Assembly: GCA_040401595.1 (NCBI GenBank)
Contig: JBBAOE010000024.1
Span: 1-45,977, forward strand
DNA from: RFPW01 sp040401595
GTDB taxonomy: Bacteria; Pseudomonadota; Gammaproteobacteria; Burkholderiales; Burkholderiaceae_E
DNA: 45,977 nucleotides
Direction of reading: 5' to 3'
Each line of letters starts with the position of its first letter. Position 1 is the first letter of the stretch. Below the pieces are notes generated by a model that had not been told where the DNA came from, searched no databases, and was given only the letters and a program-made list of their open reading frames with translations. The position numbers and the translations under genes were made by a program. Below are positions 8,570 to 16,570 of the stretch, piece after piece.

Positions 8570-9347
8570 TGCCAGCCAGATCAGTGCCATCACCGATGTG
8601 GTTGATGATGCGCAGACCAATGCGCATACCATGCCTAAGATCACCGATGCCTATCCTGGCATGACCATCGACGATGGCTATGCGGTGCAGGCTGAACTGC
8701 TGCGCCGCTGGCAGGCACGCGGGCGCGAGTTATATGGCTACAAGGCCGGGCTGACCTCGCGAGCGAAGATGGTCCAGATGGGCGTCGATGTGCCGGCCTT
8801 TGGCCTGATGATGCGCGACACCTGCGATCCCGAAGGCGGAGCGATCCCGACCAAGGGGCTGATCCATCCGCGGGTCGAGGCGGAAATTGCCTTCGTAATG
8901 AAGGACGACCTGGCTGGACCCGAGGTCAGTGTTCAGCAAGTCTATGCGGCGACCGACTATGTCCAGCCCGCGATCGAAATCATCGATAGCCGGTTCGAGA
9001 AGTTCAAATTCGACCTGGAGAGCGTAGTCGCAGACAATCTCTCGTCGGCACGCGTCGTGCTGGGCGGCAGACCGCGACGCCCTGAGGAGCTGGACCTGGC
9101 TACGCTGGGCGTCGTGCTGGAAATCAACGGCGAACCGCAAGCCTTTGCTGCATCTGGCGCGGTGCTGGGTCATCCTGCCCATGTCATCCAACTGCTGGTT
9201 TCGCTGCTCCATAGCCGCGGCGAAGTGCTCAAGGCCGGCACAGTAGTGTTGGCCGGTGCCATGACCGAAGCCTTTCCAATCCAGTCCGGTGACAATGTCT
9301 GTGCCCGTTTCCAGGACATGGGAACCATCAATGTGAAGGTGAACTGA
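8562..9347 (+). CDS. 4-oxalocrotonate decarboxylase
   Basis: This is the paralogue of the hydratase (XylI/DmpH type) that decarboxylates 2-oxo-3-hexenedioate to 2-hydroxypentadienoate; in the known systems the two form a complex so that the labile dienol is passed on. The 261 residues include YGYKAGLTSRAKM, GLIHPRVEAEIAFV (metal site), AIEIIDSRFEKFKF, VADNLSSARVVLGG and VVLAGAMTEAFP. It overlaps the hydratase start-to-stop by 8 bp, and its stop overlaps the tautomerase start as TGATG. Confidence 0.88.
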   Translation: MLDASQISAITDVVDDAQTNAHTMPKITDAYPGMTIDDGYAVQAELLRRWQARGRELYGYKAGLTSRAKMVQMGVDVPAFGLMMRDTCDPEGGAIPTKGLIHPRVEAEIAFVMKDDLAGPEVSVQQVYAATDYVQPAIEIIDSRFEKFKFDLESVVADNLSSARVVLGGRPRRPEELDLATLGVVLEINGEPQAFAASGAVLGHPAHVIQLLVSLLHSRGEVLKAGTVVLAGAMTEAFPIQSGDNVCARFQDMGTINVKVN

Positions 9348-9556
9348 TGCCGATCATATCCGTCGTAATCGCCGAAGGCCGCAGCGTCGAAAAGAAGCGC
9401 AGGCTGGTCCGCGCGCTGACCAAGGCCGCGGTCGAAGCATTCGAAGTCAAGCCGGAAACCGTGCGCGTCATCCTCAATGAAACCCCGCTCGATCACTATG
9501 CTGTCGCGGGAGAGACCTTTGGCGAAAAGGCTGAAGCGGGTGGAGAGAGCAAATGA
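9347..9556 (+). CDS. 4-oxalocrotonate tautomerase
   Basis: A 69-residue 4-OT superfamily enzyme (XylH/DmpI type) that ketonises 2-hydroxymuconate. After removal of Met the catalytic Pro is N-terminal (MPIISVVIAEGRS), and the Arg-rich EKKRRLVRAL helix and VRVILNE strand are typical. Start is tightly fixed by TGATG overlap with the decarboxylase; its stop overlaps the next start (AAATGA). Confidence 0.9.
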   Translation: MPIISVVIAEGRSVEKKRRLVRALTKAAVEAFEVKPETVRVILNETPLDHYAVAGETFGEKAEAGGESK

Positions 9557-10476
9557 CCAAAATCAAATGCGCCATCATCGGACCCGGCAATATCGGCACC
9601 GATCTGCTCTACAAGCTTATGCGCTCCGATGTGCTGGAGCCGGTCTGGATGGTCGGGGTTGATCCGACCTCCGAAGGCCTGGCCCGCGCCCGCGAGCTCG
9701 GCCTTAAGGTGACCGACCAAGGTGTCGATGGCCTGCTGCCGCATGTAATCACCGACGGCGTCCAGATCGCCTTCGATGCTACCTCGGCCTATGTCCATGC
9801 TGAGAACAGTCGCAAGCTCAATGGGCTTGGCGTGTTCATGGTCGACCTTACCCCGGCAGCGATCGGCCCGTTTTGCGTACCCCCGGTAAATCTGGCGACC
9901 TTGGCGGACAGCGGCGTAATGAATGTCAACATGGTGACCTGCGCCGGACAGGCAACCATCCCGATGGTCAATGCAGTCAGCCGGGTCCAGCCAGTTGAAT
10001 ATTCCGAAATCATCGCAACGGTTGCTTCCAAATCCATCGGCCCCGGAACGCGCAAGAACATCGACGAATTCACGCGGACCACTTCGGGTGCGGTCGCACG
10101 CGTCGGCGGAGCCGATCAAGGCAAGGCGATTGTTGTCGTCAACCCGGCCGAGCCGCCTTTGATGATGCGCGATACAATCTATTGCGAAACTGTCGATGAA
10201 CCACAGGTCGATGCCATCACCCGCTCGGTCCACGACATGATCGCTGAGGTGCAGAAATATGTGCCCGGCTACCGGCTGAAGAACGGCCCGACCTTCAACG
10301 GGCGGCAGGTCAGCATCTTCCTCGAGGTCGAAGGTCTGGGCGACTTCCTGCCGATCTATGCCGGAAATCTCGACATCATGACCGCAGCCGCCGCGCACAC
10401 AGCCGAAATGTTCGCGCGCAAGATTCTCGACGGATCGTTCGTGCCCGTCGCCATTCCCGAGACGGAGGCCGCCTGA
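9553..10476 (+). CDS. Acetaldehyde dehydrogenase (acylating)
   Basis: The XylQ/DmpF-type enzyme converts acetaldehyde, NAD+ and CoA to acetyl-CoA and works in complex with the aldolase through a channel. The 307-residue protein has the Rossmann motif IIGPGNIGTDL at the N-terminus and the catalytic Cys130 in NMVTCAGQATIP. GLGDFLPIYAGNLDIMTAAA near the end is family-typical. It overlaps the tautomerase by 4 bp and the aldolase by 1 bp (TGATG). Confidence 0.92.
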   Translation: MTKIKCAIIGPGNIGTDLLYKLMRSDVLEPVWMVGVDPTSEGLARARELGLKVTDQGVDGLLPHVITDGVQIAFDATSAYVHAENSRKLNGLGVFMVDLTPAAIGPFCVPPVNLATLADSGVMNVNMVTCAGQATIPMVNAVSRVQPVEYSEIIATVASKSIGPGTRKNIDEFTRTTSGAVARVGGADQGKAIVVVNPAEPPLMMRDTIYCETVDEPQVDAITRSVHDMIAEVQKYVPGYRLKNGPTFNGRQVSIFLEVEGLGDFLPIYAGNLDIMTAAAAHTAEMFARKILDGSFVPVAIPETEAA

Positions 10477-11540
10477 TGTCCGATGAAGCCAAGGTTCGCG
10501 GCCGCAAGGTCAAGCTCCACGACATGTGCCTGCGCGACGGGATGCATTCGATGCGTCACCAGATCACGCTGGAACAGATGATCGACATTGCCACCGGCCT
10601 GGACGAGGCGGGCGTCCCGCTGCTGCAGGTGACGCATGGTGATGGTCTCGGCGGCTCCTCGCTCAACTACGGGCGAGGCCTGCACAGCGACAAGGAATAC
10701 ATCACAGCAGTCGCATCGCGGATGAAGAATGCGGTGGTTTCGGTGTTGCACGTGCCCGGCATCGGCACGCTCGACGAGCTGCGCATGGCCGCCGACTGCG
10801 GCGCTGGCTGCGTCCACGTCGCGTCCCATTGCACCGAGGCGGATGTGACCGAACAGCATATCAGCCTTGGCCGCCAGCTCGGAATGGACACAGTCGGCTT
10901 CTTGATGATGGCCCACATGACCCCTGTCGAGGCCTTGGTCGAACAGGCTCTGCTCATGGAGAGCTATGGCGCGCAAACGGTCTATTGCACCGATAGCGCG
11001 GGCTTCATGCTTCCCGACGACGTTACCGCCCGAATTGGTGCTATGCGCGCCGCGCTGCAGCCGGACACCGAGATCGGCTTCCACGGGCATCACAACCTCG
11101 GCATGGGCGTCGCAAATTCGGTCGCCGCCGTGGCAGCGGGAGCCACCCGCATCGATGGCTCGGCCGCCGGCCTTGGTGCGGGTGCTGGCAACACCCCTCT
11201 CGAACTGTTTGCTGCCGTCAGTGAGCGTATGGGAATTGAGACCGGAATTGATGTCTTCAAGCTGATGGACGTCGCCGAAGACCGGGTCCTGCCGATGATG
11301 CCCAAGCCACCGCGCGCTGATCGCGATTCGCTGACGCTGGGCTATGCCGGCGTCTATTCGACGTTCCTCTACAACGCGAAGGACTGCGAACGCCGTTACG
11401 GCCTGCCCGCGCGCGATCTGCTGATGGAGCTGGGCCGTCTCAAGATGATCGGCGGTCAGGAAGACATGATCGAGGACACTGCGCTGACCATGGCGAAAGC
11501 GCGGGGCCTGATCGGCCACAACAGCAAGGAAGCCGTGTGA
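10476..11540 (+). CDS. 4-hydroxy-2-oxovalerate aldolase
   Basis: The XylK/DmpG-type class II aldolase splits 4-hydroxy-2-oxovalerate into pyruvate and acetaldehyde. The 354-residue protein carries the catalytic and metal-binding LRDGMHSMRHQ near the N-terminus (Arg20, Asp21, His24) and the metal-binding GFHGHHNLGMG with two His. VDIGSAAGLG-like DGSAAGLGAGAGN follows. The C-terminal communication domain that contacts the dehydrogenase is complete. This is the last step of the meta pathway. Confidence 0.92.
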   Translation: MSDEAKVRGRKVKLHDMCLRDGMHSMRHQITLEQMIDIATGLDEAGVPLLQVTHGDGLGGSSLNYGRGLHSDKEYITAVASRMKNAVVSVLHVPGIGTLDELRMAADCGAGCVHVASHCTEADVTEQHISLGRQLGMDTVGFLMMAHMTPVEALVEQALLMESYGAQTVYCTDSAGFMLPDDVTARIGAMRAALQPDTEIGFHGHHNLGMGVANSVAAVAAGATRIDGSAAGLGAGAGNTPLELFAAVSERMGIETGIDVFKLMDVAEDRVLPMMPKPPRADRDSLTLGYAGVYSTFLYNAKDCERRYGLPARDLLMELGRLKMIGGQEDMIEDTALTMAKARGLIGHNSKEAV

Positions 11541-12271
11541 TGTTCGATCGCGACATCTCGTTTGAGGAGATCGCATCCTACCGCGCCGTTGGTGTCGTCT
11601 ATGTGCGCGGGGCGATCAGCCCAGAGTGGACCCAGCGGATGTACGATAAGATCAGCGCGCATATGGCGGGGCTCGGCGCGTTCAGCGGCGACACCAATCC
11701 GGGCAGCGTAACAAGCCGCTTTGTGCACGATCGCTATATGTGGCCTACCGACCCGGATTTCCGCGCCTATGCCTTCGAAAGCGGCGTTGCCAAACTGTGC
11801 GCCCAGGCCATGGGATCACGCTCGGCCCGGCTCTATTTCGACCAGATTTTCGTCAAGGAACCCGAGACCCATGAGCGGTTCTTCTGGCATCAGGATCTGC
11901 CCTATTGGCCGATGGGCGGCACACAGATCTGCTCGGCCTGGGTGACGATGACCGATGTCGATGCTGAGGCGAGTGCACTGGAATTTGTTCTGGGCTCAGA
12001 CAAGCTGGGCAAGCTCTATCGCCCAGTCATGCCTGAGGGAACGGAGCAGGACGATTCGATCCAGTTCATCAACAGTGGCAACGATCAGCCCGAGATTCCC
12101 GATTTCGATGCGGATCGCGCGAAGAACAATGATGCTACCTGGAAACCTCGCGCGGGTGCCGACCCCATTGTGGCGCTGGAGCATGTCTCGATCCGGAGCG
12201 GTTTCCATTGGTTTACTTCGTCTAATACAAACAGAATCAGGAGAGTGACATGGCATTGCAAGGTGTTCTGA
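11540..12271 (+). pseudogene. PhyH-like Fe(II)/2-oxoglutarate dioxygenase, C-terminus lost
   Basis: The frame starts at ATG overlapping the aldolase stop. It resembles phytanoyl-CoA dioxygenase-like enzymes: YFDQIFVKEP, the HxD iron site WHQDLPYWP, SAWVTMTD and GSDKLGKLYRP. From about 12,190 family similarity stops: after VALEHVSIRSG the frame runs into the leader of the catechol dioxygenase gene and ends out of frame inside it. The expected distal iron-binding His and the 2-oxoglutarate-binding Arg are therefore missing. Deletion between the two genes is the simplest explanation, and the product is probably inactive. It is not a known meta-pathway gene. Confidence 0.7.
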
Positions 12272-13182
12272 GACTTGGCGAAATTTGCATTCGCGTGCTC
12301 GATATGACCGAAGCCCGAAAGCATTATGGCGACCATATGGGCCTAGTCGAAACCGGCCGCGACGGCGATGAGCGGACCTATTACAAGGGTTGGGATGAGC
12401 ACGATTGTCACAGCGTCGTGATCCAGGAGAGCGATCGTTCGGGCGTCGAATATGTCGCCTTCAAGGTGCTCGACGATGCAACGCTAGATTTACTCGAAGG
12501 ACGGCTCAACGACTACGGCATCGCCACCAAGAAGATCGACGCCGGAGTCTATCCGCGCAGCGGCCGAAGGGTCGAATTCACCCTGCCCACCGGGCACGTC
12601 TGCCATCTCTATGCCTTCAAGGAACAGGTCGGCAACGGGATGGGCACGGTCAACCCCGGCACGCTTCCAGACGAAGGCCAAGTCCGCGGCATGCGGATCA
12701 CGCGGCTCGATCATTGCTTGCTGGGCGGGCAGGATATCGGCGCATCGCGCGATATCTTCATCAAGGCCCTCGGCTTCAATCTGACCGAAGAACTGCAGGA
12801 CCACGATAGCCGCGCGCCGCTGGCCTCGTTCGTCAGCTGCGGCAACAAGCCGCACGACATTGCCTTCGTCGCCCAGCCAGAGGACGCCAAGCTGCACCAT
12901 GCGTCGTTCCTGCTGGAATCGGTAAATGATCTCTATCACGCTGCCGATCTGTTGGGGAAATATGACATTCCGGTCGATTTCGGCCCCAACCGGCACGGCA
13001 TAACCCGCGGTGCGACGGTCTATTTCTTCGACCGCTCGGGTAACCGCAACGAGGTATTTACCGGCGGCTATATCTACTATCCCGACAACCCGACGCTGAT
13101 CTGGGACACCTCGAAGCTGGGGAACGCTCTGTTCTCCCAAGGCAACCACGTGGTGCAGAGCTTCCTCGATGTCGTCACCTGA
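12250..13182 (+). CDS. Catechol 2,3-dioxygenase
   Basis: A type I (vicinal oxygen chelate) extradiol dioxygenase that cleaves catechol next to the diol to 2-hydroxymuconic semialdehyde. The 310-residue protein has two repeated domains. The iron ligands in the second domain are His155 (RLDHCLLG), His216 or His217 (KLHHASFLL) and Glu268 (GNRNEVFTGG), with the spacing of XylE. A strong Shine-Dalgarno, CAGGAGAGTGAC, fixes ATG 12,250, which lies inside the end of the truncated PhyH frame. Its position after the lower-pathway genes, rather than before them, is unlike the xyl and dmp operons. Confidence 0.93.
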   Translation: MALQGVLRLGEICIRVLDMTEARKHYGDHMGLVETGRDGDERTYYKGWDEHDCHSVVIQESDRSGVEYVAFKVLDDATLDLLEGRLNDYGIATKKIDAGVYPRSGRRVEFTLPTGHVCHLYAFKEQVGNGMGTVNPGTLPDEGQVRGMRITRLDHCLLGGQDIGASRDIFIKALGFNLTEELQDHDSRAPLASFVSCGNKPHDIAFVAQPEDAKLHHASFLLESVNDLYHAADLLGKYDIPVDFGPNRHGITRGATVYFFDRSGNRNEVFTGGYIYYPDNPTLIWDTSKLGNALFSQGNHVVQSFLDVVT

Positions 13183-13939
13183 ACCGGACGCGGCGCCGCT
13201 GGCGATAGTTGTCGGCGCGGGCGGATCGTTCGGAACCGAGATCGTCGCCGCGCTGGTCGAGGCGGGGCAGCGGGTCATCGGCGTCGGCCGCGATACCTCG
13301 GCCATGGCGCACCTGGCGGAGCGCCATGGCGCGGCGTTCCGCGCCGTGGCCGCCGACATCGCTTCGGATGAGGCCGTCGCGACAATCGGCGCCGCAATCA
13401 CCGGCCCGGTAGCGATGGTGGTCCATGCTCCGGGCGTTCCGGTGGCTGGAGGAATCAAAACCGCGCCGACCGCCGCGCTGGTCGAGGCCTGCAATATCAA
13501 GGTTGGCGGCTTTGTTCGCTTGATTCGGGCTGCTGAGCCGTTCCTGCGCAAGGGCTCGCGGCTGGTCGCGGTGGGCGGCCATTACGGCATTGAGCCGACC
13601 GCCTACGCAGCGACCGCCGGCATTGCCAACGCCGCCATTGCCAGCGCCGTCAAGCAGTTGAGCTGGGCCTATGGCGATCTCGGCGTCACCGCGCACCTCA
13701 TCGCCCCTGGACCTGCCGACACCGCGCGCCTGCGCGGTATCGCGGCGGGCCGCGCGAGGCAGATGGGCGTTTCCGAAGAAGAGGTGCTCGACGAAATGCG
13801 CGGCGAATCCGCAATCGGAGCCTTCGCAACCCCGCAGCAGGTCGCCTGGGCCATCGCCCTGCTGCTCGATCCGCGCGCCGATGCCATGGCCGGCTCGACG
13901 ATCATGGTCGATGCCGGGCGCCGCCGCGGCTTGTTCTGA
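13169..13939 (+). CDS. Short-chain dehydrogenase/reductase-fold protein lacking the usual catalytic residues
   Basis: A 256-residue Rossmann-fold protein with the N-terminal nucleotide loop VVGAGGSFGTEI and the C-terminal GSTIMVDAGRRRG, both SDR features. The active-site positions are changed: the usual Ser after the fifth strand is Gly (VAVGGHYG), and the YxxxK motif reads YAATA, so Tyr is kept but Lys is absent. The dinucleotide loop also deviates from GxxxGxG. It overlaps the dioxygenase by 14 bp and is clearly part of the operon. It may bind a cofactor without normal dehydrogenase activity, or use a different mechanism; substrate unknown. Confidence 0.75.
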   Translation: MSSPEPDAAPLAIVVGAGGSFGTEIVAALVEAGQRVIGVGRDTSAMAHLAERHGAAFRAVAADIASDEAVATIGAAITGPVAMVVHAPGVPVAGGIKTAPTAALVEACNIKVGGFVRLIRAAEPFLRKGSRLVAVGGHYGIEPTAYAATAGIANAAIASAVKQLSWAYGDLGVTAHLIAPGPADTARLRGIAAGRARQMGVSEEEVLDEMRGESAIGAFATPQQVAWAIALLLDPRADAMAGSTIMVDAGRRRGLF

Positions 13940-13948
13940 GGCCTACCC

Positions 13949-14407
13949 ATGCCGATTGTTCAGTTCCACCTGGTCGAAACCGCTCACGATGCCGATGCGG
14001 TTGCAGCGCTGCTGAAGGCGGCGAGCCACTTCTACGCGGCCACGCTCTATCCGGAGCTGGATCCGCTGCCGCTGGAGCGGGTGCGCGCCTTCGTTTCCGA
14101 AGTGCCGCCCCACCTCTGGGCGACCGCGGGCAAGCTGGTCAGCGAGGGCGGATTGCCGGCGCCCTATTTCACTTGCCTGGCCCTGGCGGGGCGGCCCACC
14201 GAACAGTTGAGCAGGCTGATGACGGGCATGACCGCATTGATCGTTGAGCATCTGGGCGTCGAGCGATCGCTGGTACGCGGCATGCTCATTCCGATCGATC
14301 CTGCACACTGGTTTATCGGCGGCCAATCCGCCAGTTTGGCAAGGAAGTCGGAAGTTGAAGCGCGGAGTCGCGGGCAAAGAGCAAGAGTTGGTAAGATCAA
14401 TGCCTGA
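13949..14407 (+). CDS. Tautomerase-superfamily protein
   Basis: A 152-residue protein beginning MPIVQFHLVE, with an N-terminal Pro after Met as in 4-oxalocrotonate tautomerase, and two beta-alpha-beta units in one chain as in cis-3-chloroacrylic acid dehalogenase relatives. The segment DPAHWFIGGQSASLAR corresponds to the usual end of the family; the last 15 or so residues look appended, so the 3' end may have been altered where the operon meets the degraded region. It lies 9 bp after the SDR gene. A role in ketonisation of a meta-pathway intermediate is inferred only. Confidence 0.6.
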   Translation: MPIVQFHLVETAHDADAVAALLKAASHFYAATLYPELDPLPLERVRAFVSEVPPHLWATAGKLVSEGGLPAPYFTCLALAGRPTEQLSRLMTGMTALIVEHLGVERSLVRGMLIPIDPAHWFIGGQSASLARKSEVEARSRGQRARVGKINA

Positions 14408-14774
14408 TCGATCGGCATTGGCAGCGATTCCGATACGCATGTCTACCGCCCGAAGTGCGAAGCTAGCCTCAGTTCGCGCCGAACTGTCTGAAGTTATCCG
14501 ACAGCTCAAAGAGTGCCACGATTTGCTCAGTACCGACGTCGGCGCAGCGATCAAACATCTAGAAGATGCGGTCGCCGAAGTAGATCTCAACCTCAGCCAT
14601 TCGTCTCGCCATCACTGGCCTGCTTTTACTCCGCCCCAATGGCCTGGAATCAGACCGGCGTTGACAGGCAACGCAGCTCCGCGCCATTGTTGCGGGCAAG
14701 AATGTCGAGTGCACCTCTCAAGGAGTCGATCAGCATGGCCGGCGGCTGAGCGTATGCTGGGCCAACGGGTTTGA
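14400..14774 (+). CDS. Small hypothetical protein, helical N-terminal half
   Basis: I do not recognise this frame. From ATG 14,400 (or 14,439) it encodes MSTARSAKLASVRAELSEV and similar amphipathic helical sequence up to about 14,600, which looks like a real small protein. The remainder overlaps the nuclease relic in another frame and looks non-native, so the 3' end is probably a deletion product. Low confidence. Confidence 0.25.
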   Translation: MPDRSALAAIPIRMSTARSAKLASVRAELSEVIRQLKECHDLLSTDVGAAIKHLEDAVAEVDLNLSHSSRHHWPAFTPPQWPGIRPALTGNAAPRHCCGQECRVHLSRSRSAWPAAERMLGQRV

Positions 14775-15155
14775 GCTCAACAGTGCGCGATGGTCGAAGC
14801 CGGATGGGCGGTCGCGTACTGCGCCTACAGCGATGCCTACGTGGCGCAGGAAGCTCGAGCCAAGGCGGCAATGCTGGGCATCTGGAGCTCAACCTTTGTG
14901 CCGCCCGAGGACTACCGGCTATCGCTTCTCGGCGAGCCCCCTGCCCCTCGCCGGGATCAGGCCGCGTCCGCCTCGCGGGCCGCTCCAGTCCAAGCCTTCT
15001 CCGGCTGCGTTATCAAAGGAAACCGCAATCGCCGCGGCCAGTGGATCTATCACCTGCCGGGCATGCCCTACTACGACGTTACCCGCGCCGAAGAGATGTT
15101 CTGTAGCGAGGCCGATGCGCGGGCGGCGGGATACCGCCGGGCGATCGTGAAATGA
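14665..15155 (+). pseudogene. Staphylococcal-nuclease-like (thermonuclease) gene, 5' truncated and frameshifted
   Basis: Reading from about 14,668 gives ATQLRAIVAGKNVEC, DQHGRRLSVCWANGFEL and NSA, then a 2-base shift at about 14,785-14,789, after which MVEAGWAVAYCAYSDAYV and ARAKAAMLGIW complete the nuclease fold. A C-terminal domain with CVIKGNRNRRGQWIYHLPG and YYDVT follows and ends in a native-looking stop at 15,153. A stop codon at 14,662 and the absent signal peptide and first catalytic residues show that the 5' part is gone. It is a relic unrelated to aromatic catabolism. Confidence 0.75.
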
Positions 15156-15311
15156 TGCAGCGCCACCAGGGGATCTGGGCGGAAGCACTCTGGGTCCAGC
15201 AGCACAAGGGAAAAGACGGGCCCAGGTGCATTGCCTAGGATTGAAGCGTTCCGGCGATTTGCTCACCAACGCTGGCGTGTTCTTGGCGATACCTTCGGAG
15301 GGGTAACGGGC

Positions 15312-15542
15312 AATCGCCGCCAGATCGCCGCACAGGCGCCGCAGGTACGCGACGCACGAGACCTCCTCCGCTGCATCCGCATAAAAGTGCCGATGAACCT
15401 GCGCCACGGCTGCGACGCGATGGGCAACCAGTTCGAGGTGGACGGCAGCCTCGCCAACATCGGGCGATCGGCTTTGCATCGCCAGCAATCCCGAAACGAA
15501 TTGGAGACTGTTCATCACCCGATGATCGATCTCCTTTGCCAT
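15312..15542 (-). pseudogene. HWE/HisKA_2-type sensor histidine kinase fragment
   Basis: The first 77 residues of this minus-strand frame are a histidine phosphotransfer domain: MAKEIDHRVMNSLQ with the phospho-acceptor His7, followed by a long helix pair ending in VAYLRRLCGDLAAI. After that the sequence diverges from kinases, and no ATP-binding domain follows. Just upstream of ATG 15,542 an in-frame stop appears, so the sensor part is also lost. It is a fragment between the nuclease relic and the LigB-type dioxygenase gene. Confidence 0.65.
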
Positions 15543-15641
15543 TGTGTCACTCTTGCGCCCGTTTCATGCCCGCCTTCTGCGATGGGATTCGCCATTGTGT
15601 CTATTTGGCCTACGCAAAGAACCAAGCTCAGATCCAATCCC

Positions 15642-16439
15642 TCAATTGAGTCGCGGGGCATCATTGCCAAATGCGTAGGCGTCCATGCGCAAGACACCGT
15701 AGGTGTTGCTTGCATGCAGTCGTTCAACAGAAGCATCGGGCCCCGCTGCTCCAAGGGCAACAAAAAGGGGCAGGATATGCTCCTCCGTCGGGTGGTTCCG
15801 TTGCGCATTGGGTGCCAGATGCCGGTATGCCAGCAGGTCGCAGGTGCGGCCTTGGGTCAGCGCCCCATCCATCCAATTGGCAAAGTCTGTAACCCACCCC
15901 GGCTCCGCCATATCCACTTGCCCTCGCCGCAAACTGGAAAGGTCGTGGGTGTAGCTTCCACTGGCGATGATCAGCACACCCTCATGGGCGAGTGGCGCGA
16001 TCGCACGCCCGACTTTGAGGTGGTGACCAGGTCCTAAGTGACTTTGGACCGAGAGTTGGGCCACGGGTATCTCCGCATTGGGCCAAGCTAGGAGCAGCGG
16101 CACCCACACCCCATGGTCAAGACCTCGCGACGTATCCGTAGTAGTTGACAGACCTGCACACGCCAACAAATCAGCCACACGACCCGCGAGATCCGGATCG
16201 CCCGGCGCGGGATAGCTCATGCGATAAAGTGCTGCGGGGAACCCGGAGAAGTCATGGATCGTAGAGTTTCGCTCTACTGCGTTGACTGTAGGGGATTGGG
16301 TTTCCCAGTGCGCTGAGACAACGAGAATGGTGCGGGGCCGGGGCATTGTCTCCGCAAGTGCTTCGAGGAAATGTCGTGCAGCCACATCTTCTAGAAGAAG
16401 CGTGGGCGCGCCATGTGAGAGGAACAGGGGGCGAAGCAT
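15642..16439 (-). CDS. LigB-type (class III) extradiol dioxygenase, DODA/YgiD-like
   Basis: A 265-residue member of the class III extradiol ring-cleavage family, close in style to 4,5-DOPA dioxygenases. Metal-site residues expected from the family are His9 (FLSHGAPTLL) and His44 (VVSAHWE); GLDHGVWVPLL and HPTEEHILPLF carry the later conserved His and Glu. Length and ends look complete, so it is probably functional. The aromatic substrate is unknown. It is encoded just downstream of pcaD on the same strand, separated by about 130 bp, and may be the last gene of the ortho operon or an independent unit. Confidence 0.8.
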   Translation of the reverse strand: MLRPLFLSHGAPTLLLEDVAARHFLEALAETMPRPRTILVVSAHWETQSPTVNAVERNSTIHDFSGFPAALYRMSYPAPGDPDLAGRVADLLACAGLSTTTDTSRGLDHGVWVPLLLAWPNAEIPVAQLSVQSHLGPGHHLKVGRAIAPLAHEGVLIIASGSYTHDLSSLRRGQVDMAEPGWVTDFANWMDGALTQGRTCDLLAYRHLAPNAQRNHPTEEHILPLFVALGAAGPDASVERLHASNTYGVLRMDAYAFGNDAPRLN

Positions 16440-16570
16440 GACTTATGCCTTTTTGAATATTTGTCGATTCACAGGCGCGGTCCTCGATCGCGGCGAGCCG
16501 CGCCATGCTGTGGATAGGCACCAGCATAACGTGGTGGGCTGGGGTTCGGTGCCATTGATTAAACCGGAGG

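Noticed and set aside
10356..11576. Long open minus-strand frame across the aldolase gene
   Set aside because: It is antisense to a clearly recognised aldolase, has no family features and is explained by GC-rich codon bias. The same applies to minus-strand frames at 6103-6963, 9496-10,398 and 12,490-13,551.
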